The translations under genes and the position numbers were made by a program. From NCBI GenBank assembly GCA_958298945.1, contig OY282605.1:27878811-27942810 (forward strand): a stretch of DNA of 64,000 bases, read 5' to 3'. The stretch is from Atherix ibis (taxonomy: Eukaryota > Arthropoda > Insecta > Diptera > Athericidae). The notes beneath the pieces were generated by a model that was not told the DNA's origin, ran no database searches, and saw nothing but the letters and a program-made list of their open reading frames with translations. Shown here in pieces: positions 1-12,480 of this stretch (position 1 is the first letter of the stretch; each line of letters begins with the position of its first letter).

Positions 1-1183
1 TATAAATATAAAATTTCTACTTTCTAAAATAGTTTTGCAAAATATGGTATACGAGATTTGCGGAATACAGGTGTTATAGCAAAACATAAACTGATTATGT
101 TTTTAGCAATTTTATTTTACCACAAATGGTATAGTGAGAAGTGAAATTTTATGGTCATATATAGGTGAAAAAAAAATAATACTAAATAGATACCAATAAA
201 AGACATATCGCAAACGACGCAAATCAGAATACCATGAAATGTTGCTGGAATGCGTTCAATATGAAGTGATAACATTTTGGAATGCCTGCCATTTGGAATA
301 TAAATTTATACAGGAATTGAAAAATTCGGTTTGCATGCATTACGAGTATTGAAATATTCATTCCACATTCGTACAACATATTTTCATAGCTCAACCAACA
401 CCTTTCATCTCTTGTCTCGAAAAAATAGACACTGACTACGATACATTCAAATGGAATCACGTACGATTAGTCTAGGATCAGATGTTTGTGCAAATATTCC
501 ATTTGAGAATAAAAAAAAAAAGCTCAATAGTGTAAATATCACTGAAATTCTGTGGGAAGATACAAACTGCTAATAGTTGAGTCCTTTGTCAACTCAAGTA
601 TCGTCCTTGAACTGTGAAGTGTGAAGTGTGAAGTCTGGTCACTTCGATGCTATTATAACATTTGGCGAGTGGGGGAAAATTTTTTTAGTTTTTTTTAATA
701 ATTATAAAATTTCTAATAATATTGTTTTACCCAATCTGATAAATTATAAAATAATTAAAGACCGCATATACAGAAGCAATCTCGAAGCGCTACGTTTTCG
801 CACTTATTCCATGTTTACATTAGTAATAAATTTTCGTGACCATTTCAAATTAGATTTATGTCTGTACATGCCTAGAAATTGCCAGGAGCATTGGGGCATT
901 TGTAGTCAGGGATATTGAACTTTTGTTTACAATGCCATTAGTATCTGATAATGATAGAGTTCCGACGTGTATAGACGGGCATTAACAGTGCATGACCGAC
1001 TGAAATCCGGTTGGCTACTATTCCATCCATTGACCAGACTGTATTTGTCATGTCATGTGGAAAAACTTAATAAAGCAAACGCAGACATGTCAGGACGAAA
1101 ATAACAAATGAAGATTGAGCTCATTGGAATTTTTGGGAAATCGAATTTTCCTTTCATTTACAAAACTTGCTGTAAGCAATTGT
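1..1183. other. AT-rich non-coding stretch
   Basis: I see no supported gene here. Short open frames exist on both strands, but they have no recognisable motif and their composition matches the surrounding AT-rich DNA. The part near 950-1130 is slightly richer in GC and may be an old transposon remnant, which I could not assign. Confidence 0.5.
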
Positions 1184-1255
1184 GTAATGGCACAATTTAT
1201 ACATTATCCTTTCATTTAGAAGTCCTTAAGGATAATGTATAAATTGTGCCATTAC
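1184..1255. repeat. Perfect 28-bp inverted repeat (hairpin)
   Basis: Bases 1184-1211 and 1228-1255 are exact reverse complements of each other (28 of 28), separated by a 16-base loop. The arm begins GTAATGGCACAATTTATAC. The arms show no decay although most surrounding repeats are old, which suggests a recent origin or constraint. It could be a small hairpin RNA locus, a folded MITE remnant or a template-switch product. The sequence alone does not decide. Confidence 0.9.
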
Positions 1256-2189
1256 TACAATAATTTTTCATTTTTTTTTTTTTTTAATTTTTATCGAGAA
1301 AATTTACTTTTATATGAAAAATTTTCCTTAATATCTAATATCATATTTTCATTATCATATCAACTTAAACGAGTATTTCGAAATTCTTTTACAAAAAAGG
1401 AAGACACTTTACCTAAATCAATTCATCAATATTATTGTATGTTAAATATAAATTGACTTTATTATAATTTTATAAGTAAATGTTTTGCCAATAAATCAAT
1501 TGTGTATTATTTTAAGATAAAAATAAAATCAATATTAACCTTACAGATAAATAGTACCTTTCTAGAAATTTGATCTTTTCCTATTGACTTTGATATGGGA
1601 AGCACTTGCGGAATGTTATCCTGGCAAGAATCCGGCATATTGATTAAGATAGAGGATTTTATAGAAAGTATAGTCAAATAACAAATTAGACATATGGACT
1701 AACTAAATAAAAATCAGTGGTAAATACAAGAAAATATATTCCCACAATTCTGAATTATTTGAATATATTTCTAATACTCAATTTGACGAAGGTGGACATT
1801 ATTTATCCTAATTTTTTTTTTTAATTTGATTCTCTTGTGTACATATGTCTTATTATTATATATTTGCTAAATATTTTGATTTCCTTTTAGCATGGTCTAT
1901 TTGCTATTACAAAACAAAACAAACTTTGATTTGAATTGATTCGAATTTACTTTTGCATTTCTTACCACATATTAAATATTTCTTTTCGAATATTTTTTAA
2001 TTTATTACTAAAAGTAAAAAGCAATTAAAAACTTTTTCAGTAAATTTGAGTTTGGACAAAGCGAAGTTCTTAGGATTATCAACATCCTGTTAACCAGGAC
2101 GGTACTCTATTACCTCACTCTATGGATCAGAATAACAGCACCAGGATTTAATTTAGTTTATTGAAGCATATCAAACTTCACCTTATCGG
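1256..2189. other. AT-rich non-coding stretch
   Basis: No coding exon, RNA gene or repeat could be supported here. The stretch lies between the hairpin and the jockey-like relic. Confidence 0.5.
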
Positions 2190-3870
2190 TAAACTGTCAA
2201 CTTGTTAATAAATAATTAAACTTTAGTTGAATTTACCGCTTAATAATATATTGGACAGAATTGATAAAGAATTGCTAACAGTTCAATAATTAGAAAAGAT
2301 AATTGGCAAAATTTTCTATTATCGTTAAAATAATTTCCTCAAGAAGCTTGAAAGTCATGCTATTTAAACATTTCGTAATAAGAAATAAACACTTTTATTA
2401 CCAAGAAAATACTAGTAACTGTAGTAAATGAAATTTTAATTATTATTAAAATATAGAAAAATGACAGAACGGTTGGATGAACCAGACTTCCAATTATGGC
2501 GCACAACTACGAACTGGAAATCTTTTATTTCAGAAATTTTTCAGAAGAAACTATAAAAAATTATATTTAACATTAAACTCCAAGATATCGAACATGATGA
2601 AAAAATTCACAGAAAAGTATAAACTCAGTTGTCTATAATTTTACTTCCTGTGTTCTTCACTCTAATTTATCTGACAAAAAAGCTCAAGGATATGATCTCA
2701 TATCTTTGGAAATACTGAAACAAATATCGAAAAAAACCTCGTCCCGAAAGCAGATTTTTATAATAGTATCTTCCGCACATAATTTTTTTTATCGCTTTGG
2801 AAGTTTCCATAATCGAAATGATCTCACCATCCTTCCTACCTCATATAGACGTATTAGCATATTTTCAATTTTATAAATATTCCTATAGAAATTAATCCTT
2901 AAAAGCCTTTATCCTATTTTTGACACAGAGGTTGTGATTCCTTAGTATCAGTTTGGATTTAGAGCTGAGCATTACACTATGCAGCAGTGTCATCGCGTAT
3001 TACATAGAAGGTTCGTTAGAGCAAAAGGAATACTAACCCAGCAAATTTTTTGAAAAGCACGCTTTAAACCATGCACAGCATGCTGCATTGTTTTGGAAGT
3101 TGCAGTGAGTCCTACCCTCTGATTATTTTCACATCCTAAAATTCTATCTATCAAACCAATATTTTCAGGTCGGTGTACCTCAGGGAAGTATCCTAGCTCC
3201 AATATTTACACCCACAATATTCCTCGTCAGAGTGATATCCTTACTGCAATATTGTCTGACCATACAGCCATTCTTACACATCATAAAGATCCATACACAG
3301 CCATCAATATCCTACAGAACCATATCCACTCCTTAGAAACCTGATTCAAAAGAAGGACAACAGAGAAGAATGAGTAAAAATCTACTCACTTGGCCGTAAA
3401 CAGATCCATGATATAACCCAAAAAGGCAGTAATATTCCAAATAAAAGAGCATGCCTGGAACCCTTACACAAAATATAAAGGAAGTGAACTGAACGGACAA
3501 TACATACAATTACTACGGCTACTAGGCAGTTGGTAAAAACTGATAACAAAAACCAAACTATTACTAAACAATACTACTGAAATCTATATGGACTTACGGA
3601 CTCAAACCTTACGGCTCGACTAAGCATTCCAATTCCCATCCAATGCTATGAAAAATTGCTAATGCCCCCTTTTATGTACGAAACATTTGTTCCTTCAACT
3701 ATGTATATCTGGTTATTAAAAAAATTCTATTTGCATATATCATACCATCCTATACTTTTAGGATGAGAACCGCTTACTCCTACCCTACCATTATAGACCC
3801 ATCGACGTTTAAAACGGCGATTGCCCACAGATTTTTTGCAATTATAAAATAAATTTTATCCTGTTCTTGA
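2190..3870 (+). mobile_element. Jockey-like non-LTR retrotransposon relic
   Basis: This is a decayed reverse transcriptase of the jockey type, read on the + strand with many stops and frameshifts. Around 2945-2990 a frame reads YQFGFRAEHYT, the usual RT segment before the palm. At about 3170-3205 VGVPQGSILAP is the typical RT block. At about 3250-3270 LSDHTAIL replaces the expected ADDTAI, so the catalytic Asp pair is damaged. The segment is matched on the opposite strand by 56940-58745, and the match extends upstream of the RT to about 2190. The element is 5'-incomplete and cannot make protein. Boundaries are approximate. Confidence 0.75.
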
Positions 3871-3959
3871 GGGAAGCTCGATTAGTATTTTCGTTTACAT
3901 GTCTTCGAAAAACAAGCTAAACTGCACTTTTTATAAATTGTCGCATTATTTTTCAGGTC

Positions 3960-4110
3960 AACTGCGTCTAATTTTTATGCTTAATTTTATACGTCATGTA
4001 CATTTTTCTCCCTCTTCCTTTAGTGTACGTTACTACCAATTAGCTTTTCGGAGGTGTCCCAAGTAAAATAAAAATCCCATAAGCGGCATGATAAATGTAT
4101 TTATTATATT
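3960..4110 (-). repeat. Dispersed repeat, copy 1 of 3
   Basis: The reverse complement of this segment matches 39410-39570 and 54920-55080. They share a core reading roughly CCGGTTATGGGATTTTTATT, followed by a run in which the copies differ by substitutions and small indels. No coding potential is visible. It may be the 3' tail of an unidentified retroelement, since two copies sit near LINE relics. Confidence 0.65.
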
Positions 4111-4320
4111 TGGGTAGGAAGATAATAATGGCAATTTTAAAAAAACCCCGCACTCACTTCTACGCAAATACTAACAATGACATTCCCAGAATTATGAAGC
4201 TTTTAGAATTTTCAAAATCATTTCCAAGTCCAGTTTGCATTTTTTTAAAGCAAACTGACATACGCTATCAAATCTAGCTACTTCTAGCTAGTCCAGCCAG
4301 CTGAAGAATGACCGATTATA

Positions 4321-5334
4321 CCAGGTGCATAAGTTTAAATCCGCTGTTTGGTCATAGATGGCGTAAATGAGTGTATTAAGCTACCATGGGCACGCCATAC
4401 TTTTTTTATGAGTTTGAAATCTGTCAACATTGATCAGTTTATATTGTCAGCAATTTCATACAACAACATATATTTTGCGTTTGGTAATCACATCTAGTTT
4501 TGTGCCAGAAAAAGAGCATATGCGGTTAGCTCTGCTTTTCCACTTCAATTTGAAGAAATCGACTGCCGAATTGCATCGAATGGTTATGGAGGCCTATGGT
4601 GACAGTGCTTTATCGGAAACAATGAGCCGAGATTGGTTTCGTCGGTTCCAAGACGGCAATTTTGACTTGTGGGACAAGAATCGTGAAAATCGGGCTAGGA
4701 AGGTTGAGGACCATCAATTGCAGGCTCTTTTGGACGAAGACGATACCCAATCGCAAAAAATGCTCGCGGAGCAATTGGGTCTTACTTAACCAGCCATTTT
4801 CATGCGTCTGCGTGCCATGGGGAAGATTTAAAAGATCATAAAATGGGTGCCGCATGAATTGAACGATAGGCAGATGGAGCGACGCCAAAACACATGGAAA
4901 TCTTGCTCGCCAGACAAAAACAAACAATGAAAAGTGAATATATTTCGAGAATCTTAAACACAAGAAATCGTGGGTTGATCCCGGCCAACCATCAACATAT
5001 TCCCCAGGACCAAATTGCTTCAGACGGAAGACAATGCTGTGCGTTTGGTCGTTTACTATGAGATGTTGAAACCTGGTGAAACTATAAATGCCCACTAATA
5101 CCACCAACAACTGATCAAATTACGCCGTGTAAAAAGGACGTATTATCAACAAAGACATGACAAGCTGATTTTTCTCCACGACAACGCACCATCGTACACG
5201 TCAAAAATGGTCCGAAACTACTTGGAGACACTCAACTGGGAGGTGTTACCCTACCCTGCTTATTCACCAAACGTGGCCCCTTCCGACTACCACCTGTTAA
5301 ATAAAAAACAGCGGATTTAAGCTTATACACCTGG
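4321..5334 (+). mobile_element. Mariner (mauritiana type), deleted and inactive
   Basis: The 5' terminal repeat CCAGGTGCATAAG lies directly after a TA, and the 3' end reads TTATACACCTGG at 5323-5334, as in Mos1-like elements. The transposase frame begins at 4490, where the expected ATG is ACA, so the start codon is lost. It continues through an N-terminal helix-turn-helix region (LKKSTAELHR, then LLDEDDTQSQK) to a stop at about 4787. Later pieces include WVPHELNDRQMERR near 4847-4880. The region around the last catalytic Asp is cut away, because the 3' UTR follows APSDYHL almost directly. The element is about 1.0 kb, against about 1.3 kb for a complete one. It is followed by the passenger sequence also found after the 34040 copy. 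Confidence 0.93.
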
Positions 5335-5556
5335 TGTCTAATCTATACACTAACGGCCACATGGTCGTGGGGTTGCATCATGAATGCTAAATCATCTTAT
5401 CATGACCTAACCTATAAAAAAACTATTACATGTAAGGTTGTTAACGTAAGTTATGATATTAAAAAAATATAAAAATAATTAATCAAATCTGCGCTGCTTA
5501 ATGGTATTTTTTTCATATTGGAGAGGTTCCGAAGATATGTGTCAGGGATCACATCC
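5335..5556 (+). repeat. Passenger repeat next to mariner, copy 1
   Basis: This sequence starts immediately after the mariner 3' end and closely matches 34041-34233, which also follows a mariner 3' end. In both copies the base pair after the terminal repeat is TG instead of the expected TA, so the two junctions share one ancestor. Distinctive shared strings include CGGCCACATGGTCGTGGGG and ATCTGCGCTGCTTAATGGT. I see no coding potential. The segment probably moved together with the mariner as a composite. Confidence 0.85.
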
Positions 5557-5787
5557 AAGTATAATGATCATATAGGCATTTGGCGTCGCAGGTGTGGTAG
5601 CTTAAGTGATCTAATAAATAAAGTAGTTCAAGTTATATTCATTATTTGGGTAGAGAAATTCCCCTTATAGCTTGACCTTAGGTTTGTTCTATTCTCCAGG
5701 ATGTGTGGTATGTTTAGAGAAACTTCACAGGATTGACAGGTGGGATGTGAACGATTGCCGAAATGAAACTTGGGGATGATGGCGATA
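5557..5787. other. Unassigned sequence between two mariners
   Basis: No feature could be assigned. The passenger repeat similarity fades near 5556 and the next element starts at 5788. Confidence 0.4.
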
Positions 5788-6699
5788 CGAGGTCTGTTCA
5801 AAAGATATCGTCAATTTTGTGTTTTTTCAAAAAATATTTATTTATTCTTGAATATTTATATTGTACCCTTCAAAGTAATCCCCACCAGATATTATACACT
5901 TGTGCCAACGTTTTTTTTCCAATCCTCGAAGCACTTCAAAAAATAATTACTTGTAATCTTGTTCAGCTCCTCCTTAGATGCCGTCCTTATCTCCTCAATC
6001 GTAGTGTAGTGTTGTCCTTTTATGGGGCTCTTCAGTTTCGGGAACAAGAAAAAGTCACAGGAGGCCAGATCTGGGGAATACGTGTACGGTGGCAGTGGCA
6101 TTATTGCGACAATTTGCGCACAAGTAACGATGCGTGAGCAGGGGCGCTATCATGGTGCAAAAGCCAATTTTTGTTCTTCCACAAATCCGGGCGTTTCTGG
6201 CGGATTGCTTGGCGTAACTTACGCATAACTTACAGGTAATATTCCTTATTAACCGTCCTACCCTGTGGTAAGAACTCATGATGCACTGCACCCCTCTAAT
6301 CGAAGAAAACTGTAAGCAAAACCTTCACATTCGACCGAACTTGGTCACATCTTCTCGGCCCTCTGAGAACATTTTGTAACACCGATAAACGTTGCTTCGG
6401 TCCAAGGTAGCTTCACCATATAGCACAGTTAACATTCGGAATGCGGCCGCGCAATTAATTTTGTTTTTCACACAAAATTTGATACAGATTCTTTGATCCA
6501 TTTTTTGGAATGGGCAAAAATTGAAGACGAGGCAAAATACATGCAAGCAAAGCAGCTGTCAAAAATTAACTGAACATTCAAAATGGCCGAACTTGTTAGC
6601 ATAAGTGGGAGACATGAGTACCAATATAACGCCACAAAAAATCGAATATACGTTACCCGTGGAAATTCAAAATTCGCTATACTATTTGAACAGACCTCG
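5788..6699 (-). mobile_element. Mariner family C, internally deleted copy
   Basis: Terminal repeats CGAGGTCTGTTCAAAAG and its complement at the right end are flanked by TA on both sides. Read on the minus strand, the N-terminus starts near 6501 with MDQRICIKFCVKNKI and contains TLDRSNVYRCYKMFSEGRED, a mariner helix-turn-helix region. After REDV the frame jumps to QVRSNVKV-like sequence, so the part with the first catalytic Asp is deleted. HHDSAPAHAS and YSPDLAS-DFFLFPK blocks with the last two Asp positions remain, separated by stops. The copy is 912 bp and inactive. Related copies are at 34285, 36272 and 44187. Confidence 0.92.
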
Positions 6700-6884
6700 T
6701 ATATCTAATAAAAATGCTCAACAATTTTTTTTGCCCAGAATTTCCGATCATTTATTCAATAAATTAATTTGGACATGGTCTGCCAGTGTCTAGCAAAGAA
6801 ATTCGCATTTCTCTAAATCTGTTGGGGATCAATGCTCTTAAATACACTGAAAGAAACTGGATTCAGTAAAATTTTCTTTTCCAG

Positions 6885-7016
6885 GAATACCTTCATAATC
6901 CGGTATCCAACGAATTCTATTTAAAGGTTAGTTGTTCTTTATTTTAAAAATGGACATATCCACTTAAATTCGTAAAACCACTTTCCAGCCAAGGCATTCA
7001 TGCTGGAGGCGGACAG
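6885..7016 (+). other. Two possible small exons with a 62-bp intron
   Basis: A pyrimidine-rich stretch ending TTTTCCAG precedes an open 42-nt block (6885-6926) translating as EYLHNPVSNEFYLK, followed by GTTAGT. After 62 bp, ACTTTCCAG precedes a second block (6989-7016) followed by GTAATT. Both blocks are clearly less AT-rich than their surroundings and the intron size matches the modelled introns elsewhere in the window. I do not recognise the peptide and found no convincing upstream or downstream exon. This may be part of an unseen gene or a pseudogene fragment. Confidence 0.3.
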
Positions 7017-10000
7017 GTAATTTAACAATCTATTTTAAATGGAATTAGTGAAATTGAAGAGAATTTACATATAAGATTGTTCAAAATGCTTCAAATTAAA
7101 GAGTGATTATACCATTGGGTCCATAAAAATTAAACTATATCTAACCTTGAGAAGAACGTGGAACAAAGGAGTTTATCCAGTTTAAAGCAGAAGTGAGTCT
7201 GGCAAGCTGTATAAGTTAGGTTTTTGAACCTAACATAAAAGATGAGATAGTGGAGAAATTAAAATTTAAAATTTTATTAAAGATATTTTCAATAAAATGC
7301 ATTCGATCAGAAATAGAACATTTTTAAAAAATTTCTCCGAAACCTTCTATTTATAGTGATTAAAAAATTTGATAGATTTTAATAACAATTTTATTTATAA
7401 GAACTTTATCCTACAAGAAAACTATAATGAACTTGTTCGAAAATAGATAATAGGTATTCTGGAATTTTTATTGATATTATTATAAAATTAATTTTATAGA
7501 AATTTTGACTATAAAGCTGCTCAAAATCACATCTAAATAAAATTAACGAAAAAGCAAATAATTTTATTCAATAAACTTAAAATATATAGTTTTATATAAA
7601 ATAAAAAAATTCTATAAAAGTTTTTATATGAAAATAAGTTTTCTAGCCAATGCAATAGATAATTAAAATCAGACAACAAATAAAAATTTTTTGCATAATA
7701 TTGTACATTAAAAAGAATATTTGAGCTCTTTAGTTTAAACATCTAAATTTATAATATTAAAAAAAACATTTTATCTCATAATAAAGTCAATCAAAAAGAT
7801 AAATAAGCTAACACACAATAACATAACTTAGATATTGTAGAAGATAATGGCCCTCTTCTAAGCTCCTTTTAAGTTCTCATTTATATAGAAATTTTGCATA
7901 GCTTACAAATAAAATGCCACTTTTTTGTGTAAAAAAAAAGTATCTCCAAGATTTTTAGTATATCAATAAATTAAATTTGAATTAATAAAAAATTACAAAA
8001 ATTGCATAATTACAATAAATATTATAAGAAAAATACACTAATTGGCAAATATATATTCAATGAAGAAAAAAATATTAAATTTAAAAATGATTTTATGAAA
8101 ATATTTATGATGCCAATAATAGAAATTTTTTTTATTTTTTTTAGATAAATTTATTTTATGATTTTGTTAATGTAATCATTTCGCTCGTGGAATTTTTTTT
8201 CTCAAAAAGTTTCTTTAAGAAAAGTTTAAATTTTTTGAAGTTTTATCAAAAATACTGTGTATATTACAGTTGTTCAACAAAAAACCAAAAAAAAAAAAAT
8301 AGACACATATTTGAAAGAATAATTTTTATTTAAAATAAAAAATAATTAGATAAAAACCAAATTTTTTGTACTAATTTAAAAAAGTTTATAACCAGAACTG
8401 CTGCGCATTCGAAATTAAGAGTTATCCAATTTGTGATTTGTAATGTACAATAATATAAAATAGATTTTCTTTGAAAAGTTTATTTCAAGTTTATTTTATT
8501 ATTTTTTAATAAGTTTTGCCATAATGAATAAATATAAAATTATTTAATTTACTTTAATAAGACTTTTTGTAGGACTTGAAGTTTTTGAGATAATTTTTTG
8601 ATGGTTTAATTGTATTACTGGATTGATATCTTAGTTTTTAAAAGCAATAAATTTTGAAAATAATCTATTGTATGTTAATAAAATAGTATTTTTTTTAAAA
8701 CTGAAAAAAATTGAACATCTTTAAATGGCACTATTTTGAATGTCAAAGTGACATCACCAAAAATTGAAATTACGCGTTCTGGGAACTGTTTATGCAATAA
8801 AGCTAAAATTTTTTCCTTTTATAGTTTGTGATACTATTTATATGAAACTTTAATATATTTTAAATTAAAATCTTAAATTTTAGGCCATAAAGTTATTTTT
8901 TATACGACCATAGCACTCAGAAAATTTTTAAAGAAAACCGGCCCTTCTTAAAAAAAATGATACTTTTTGATCAAAATACGTCTTTTTTCATTGACAAAAT
9001 GGCTTTTCTGAACTTATTTATAAATTTTAAAAGTCTTAAATATAGCCTTAACGGACTTAAAAATTTTCAGAGTCTTATATTTGCTTATTGACGTGTCCAC
9101 CGAACGAGAAATTAGCCTTGCTAATTATCCCTCAACAACCTTGTTAATACAACTATTAAGTTTTTATAAATTAAACATAATAATTAATAATAAATTAATT
9201 TTATATTAAATGGCATATTTTTAGTTAAATAAATGTTATCTTAAATATAATGTATTTGATAAAAATACATAAATAAATTAGCAAGACTCTCCAAACTACA
9301 AAATGAATAACTCTTATAGTTTTGCATAAACTATTAAAAAACTGTTTTATTTTATTTTTAAAAAAAAAATGAATTAAATTTATCTAATAACATTTACCTA
9401 AAAGTTGAATAATTTATAAGAATTTAAATTTTTTTAAATTAACCTGAAATGGCAATTTTCCCATTCACCTTTAGTCCATATAATATGAACGTAACATCAA
9501 TAAACTTAATATCCGCAACAATATTAACTCGTCCATTACCTTAGGATATTGCCAAAACAATTAAAATTTATTGTTTTTAAAGTAAAACATCTAATAATTA
9601 ACATAACAACCAGAAGGTATGCTTTGAATTTTCTAAATAATAACAATTACTGCCGAATACCTTTAGACTCTCAATGAGACGATAACAGATACTAGTTAAG
9701 TAACAATTTTCTGATTAAATGAGTACCCAAATTATTGTTTTTGATGATACTAATGAGCTCAAATTTTATGGTAAACATCGACTATTCGAATACCCACAAC
9801 GAGCGTACAATTTTCAAATTAATTACCATCCCAAAAGTTTACTCTCCATTGAAAAGTTTATGGTCTATAATAAAAAAAATAAAAAATAAATAAAATCAAT
9901 TTTTTCACCCCATCTAAAAGGACATTAGACGAATTGTTGCTGTAATAAAAGTGTCTGAAATGGTTTATAAAAACGGATCATATTTGAATTTTTAATGGTT

Positions 10001-10160
10001 TCCTATTATATTTTATAGCGGTCAGTTTAGACTTATGACCTAGAATTCTTATTAATTCTGGTTTTTTTCCCTTTTTTTTTGGATATTAACCATTTTGCAA
10101 AACCGTATTTATTGATGGTTGAAATTTGTCCGAAGTTATATTTTACTGTGCCGAATAGAT
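7017..10160. other. Long AT-rich non-coding stretch
   Basis: About 3 kb of very AT-rich DNA with homopolymer runs and no supportable exon, repeat array or transposon motif on either strand. It could be intronic or intergenic. Confidence 0.55.
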
Positions 10161-10703
10161 AAGGTGATGAAAAAAATTATCAGAAAAAAATCTTGTGGTG
10201 CAATGTGAAATGATATTGCATCAAAAAGTCGTTAAGATTAAGGAAATGGTGTAAAAATGGAATCGGATTTAATGTGGCGTTCTCGTCTCTAGAGTTTCCT
10301 TTGCTTCTTTTTTTTTTATTAGTCTCAAGTATCAAAAACGGATAAGTTGCAATGCTGTTAGCTGTAGTAAAAAACCCCATTTCAACAAATGACGTATCAC
10401 ACAATATGGCACTTTAAGAGTGAAATTTTTATTAAGGATATCTGAGGAAAAACAAAACCGAGCTGTGAGTTTATCTTTTACTCTTTCCGTTCTTCATTTC
10501 TACGAAGCACTTTCCTAATCCAAAGAAATGAGATTTTCTTTACTTTTCAAGTGTTTTTAATATTCAGAATCTATTTATGTATTCTCTTTTTCCTGTCATT
10601 TTATTTTATTTTATTTTTTGAAGCAAAAACCAGATATATACTTTTAAGTTCAAAAATTGTTGATTTTTTAAAATAAATCAATTCTTTTTACAATGACAAA
10701 CAT
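10161..10703. other. AT-rich stretch, no supported gene
   Basis: A 74-codon minus-strand frame (10180-10404) is open but has no recognisable domain, signal peptide or splice context, so I do not call it a gene. Confidence 0.4.
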
Positions 10704-10985
10704 ATGCGAAGAAACGATGAACTCGATCAAAGTCATGTGTTGTCCAACTTCGAGAAAGTGTCTTTGTTTCTGAATCCTGAAATCATGTATGGTGTCCACC
10801 ACGGAATAAAGAAAACGAATTGCCAAATGTGCTCCGAAATCCCTATGAAGGGATTCAGTCTCCCCCGTCCAATGATGAAAATATGGCTGGCATTGACCAT
10901 TTGGAAAATATTGCTGGACAAATGGGACAGAGAAAAATACAAAATACCATGAAGGATATATGTGAGGGTGAAAAGATTGAATAGC
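10704..10985 (+). pseudogene. Possible frameshifted coding relic, unknown family
   Basis: Two overlapping + strand frames look protein-like and less AT-biased than neighbouring DNA. The first starts at 10704 and includes DELDQSHVLSNFEKVSLFL. Near 10815 a different frame continues with NELPNVLRNPYEGIQSPPSN and then ENIAGQMGQRKIQNTMKDI before a stop near 10983. This is what a single coding segment with one frameshift looks like. I do not recognise the family. It may be a retrocopy or a decayed exon. Chance open reading remains possible. Confidence 0.3.
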
Positions 10986-11404
10986 TCTAAAGTTGCCAAC
11001 ATTTATCTAATCTCACTAGGAATACTTATACCTTTAAAGGATAGTATACTCTAGAAAGCACTCAAGTTTCGTATATAAGAATTAAATAGAATTTTTGTAG
11101 TGTTGATTCGGTTCGAATATGCTCAGTAAAGTGCAGAGTATCTGAGTGCATAATGGTCACTTGGCGTTTGGAAGCGATTATCATTGGAGACTCTACAGTA
11201 TGGGGTTTAAGAAAATAGGTTCCAAATCCAGCTTAACTCCCATGGATACCTCAACCATTAATTACCATTTCAAATGCACAAAAGACTTTCCAACCATCCA
11301 TTTTGGCTTTTGTTCTTGAATTTTATAATTAATTTGCTCTTAGTCTGCATGCGAAATTGACAAATTCAACCCCGCAAATGTGGTATTTTCAAGGATTTAG
11401 CGAG
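10986..11404. other. Unassigned sequence before the minisatellite
   Basis: Moderately AT-rich sequence without a recognisable gene. It may belong to the same decayed unit as the coding relic upstream. Confidence 0.35.
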
Positions 11405-12480
11405 TTTTATGAAAAAATTTACTGTTCATACAATATTTTCACTAATACCGAAAATAATTTTACTGAAAACGTTTTTATTGAAAATATTATTACTGGAATT
11501 ACTTTTAATAAAAAGTATTACTAAATTTTTTTTTCTAAAATATTTGGAATTCAATTTTTTTTTAAACGGAAATTTTTGTTGTAAATTTTTTTATTTTTTA
11601 CTGACGTTTTTTAATAACTTTGTTACTGAAAATTTTTTTACTGACAATTTTTTTAACTGACAATTTTTAAGTGACTTTTTTTTTAATAACATTTTTTTTC
11701 ACTGACTTTTTTTTTTAATGACAATTTTTTTTGTTGTAAATTTTTTTACTGGCAATTTTTTACTGATATTTTTTTAACTGACAATTTTTTTACCGACAAT
11801 TTTTTTACTGACATTTTTTTACTGACATTTTTTTTACTGGTAATGTTTTTACTGACATTAATTGTACTTAAAATGTTTTTACTGACAGTTTTTTTACTGA
11901 TAATTTTTTTCCTGAAAGTTTTTTCAACTGACTTTTTTTACTGACATTTTTTTCCTGATAAATTTTTGTGCTGACAATTTCTTACTTATTTTTTACAGAC
12001 AATTTTTTTTATAGAAAATATTTTGAATTAAAATTTTTTTGTTGTAAATTTTTTTACTGGCAATTTTTTACTGACATTTTTTTAACTGAAAATTTTTTTA
12101 CCGACAATTTTTTACTGACATTGTTTTACTGACATTTTTTTTACAGATAATGTTTTTACTGACATTATTTGTACTTAAAATTTTTTTACTGACAGTTGTT
12201 TTACTGATAATTTTTTTCCTGAAAATTATTTTACTGACATTTTTTTACTGACATTTTTTTACTGACATTTTTTTTTACTGACAATATTTTTACTGTTAAA
12301 TTTTTTTGCTGATTATTTTTTAGTTATTTTTTACAGACAATTTTTTATAGAAAATATTATGAATTAAAATTTTTTTGTTGTAAATTTTTTTTTCTGACAA
12401 TTTTTTAGTGACAATTTTTTTACTGACAATTTGTGCTTATAATTTCTGTACTGAAAATTTATTTACCGAAATTTTTTTAG
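11405..12480. repeat. Degenerate ACTGACA/TTTTTT minisatellite with longer period
   Basis: Short units of the form TTTTTTACTGACAATTTT repeat imperfectly. A marker string TTGTTGTAAATTTTTTT recurs at about 11577, 11731, 12039 and 12375, so the short units are organised into longer repeats of about 150-340 bp. The block grades into the homogeneous 15-bp array at its right end. The open frames in it are low-complexity artefacts. Confidence 0.85.

Noticed and set aside
628..918. 96-codon + strand frame as a gene
   Set aside because: No motif, no splice context and no homology recognised. Open frames of this length occur by chance here.
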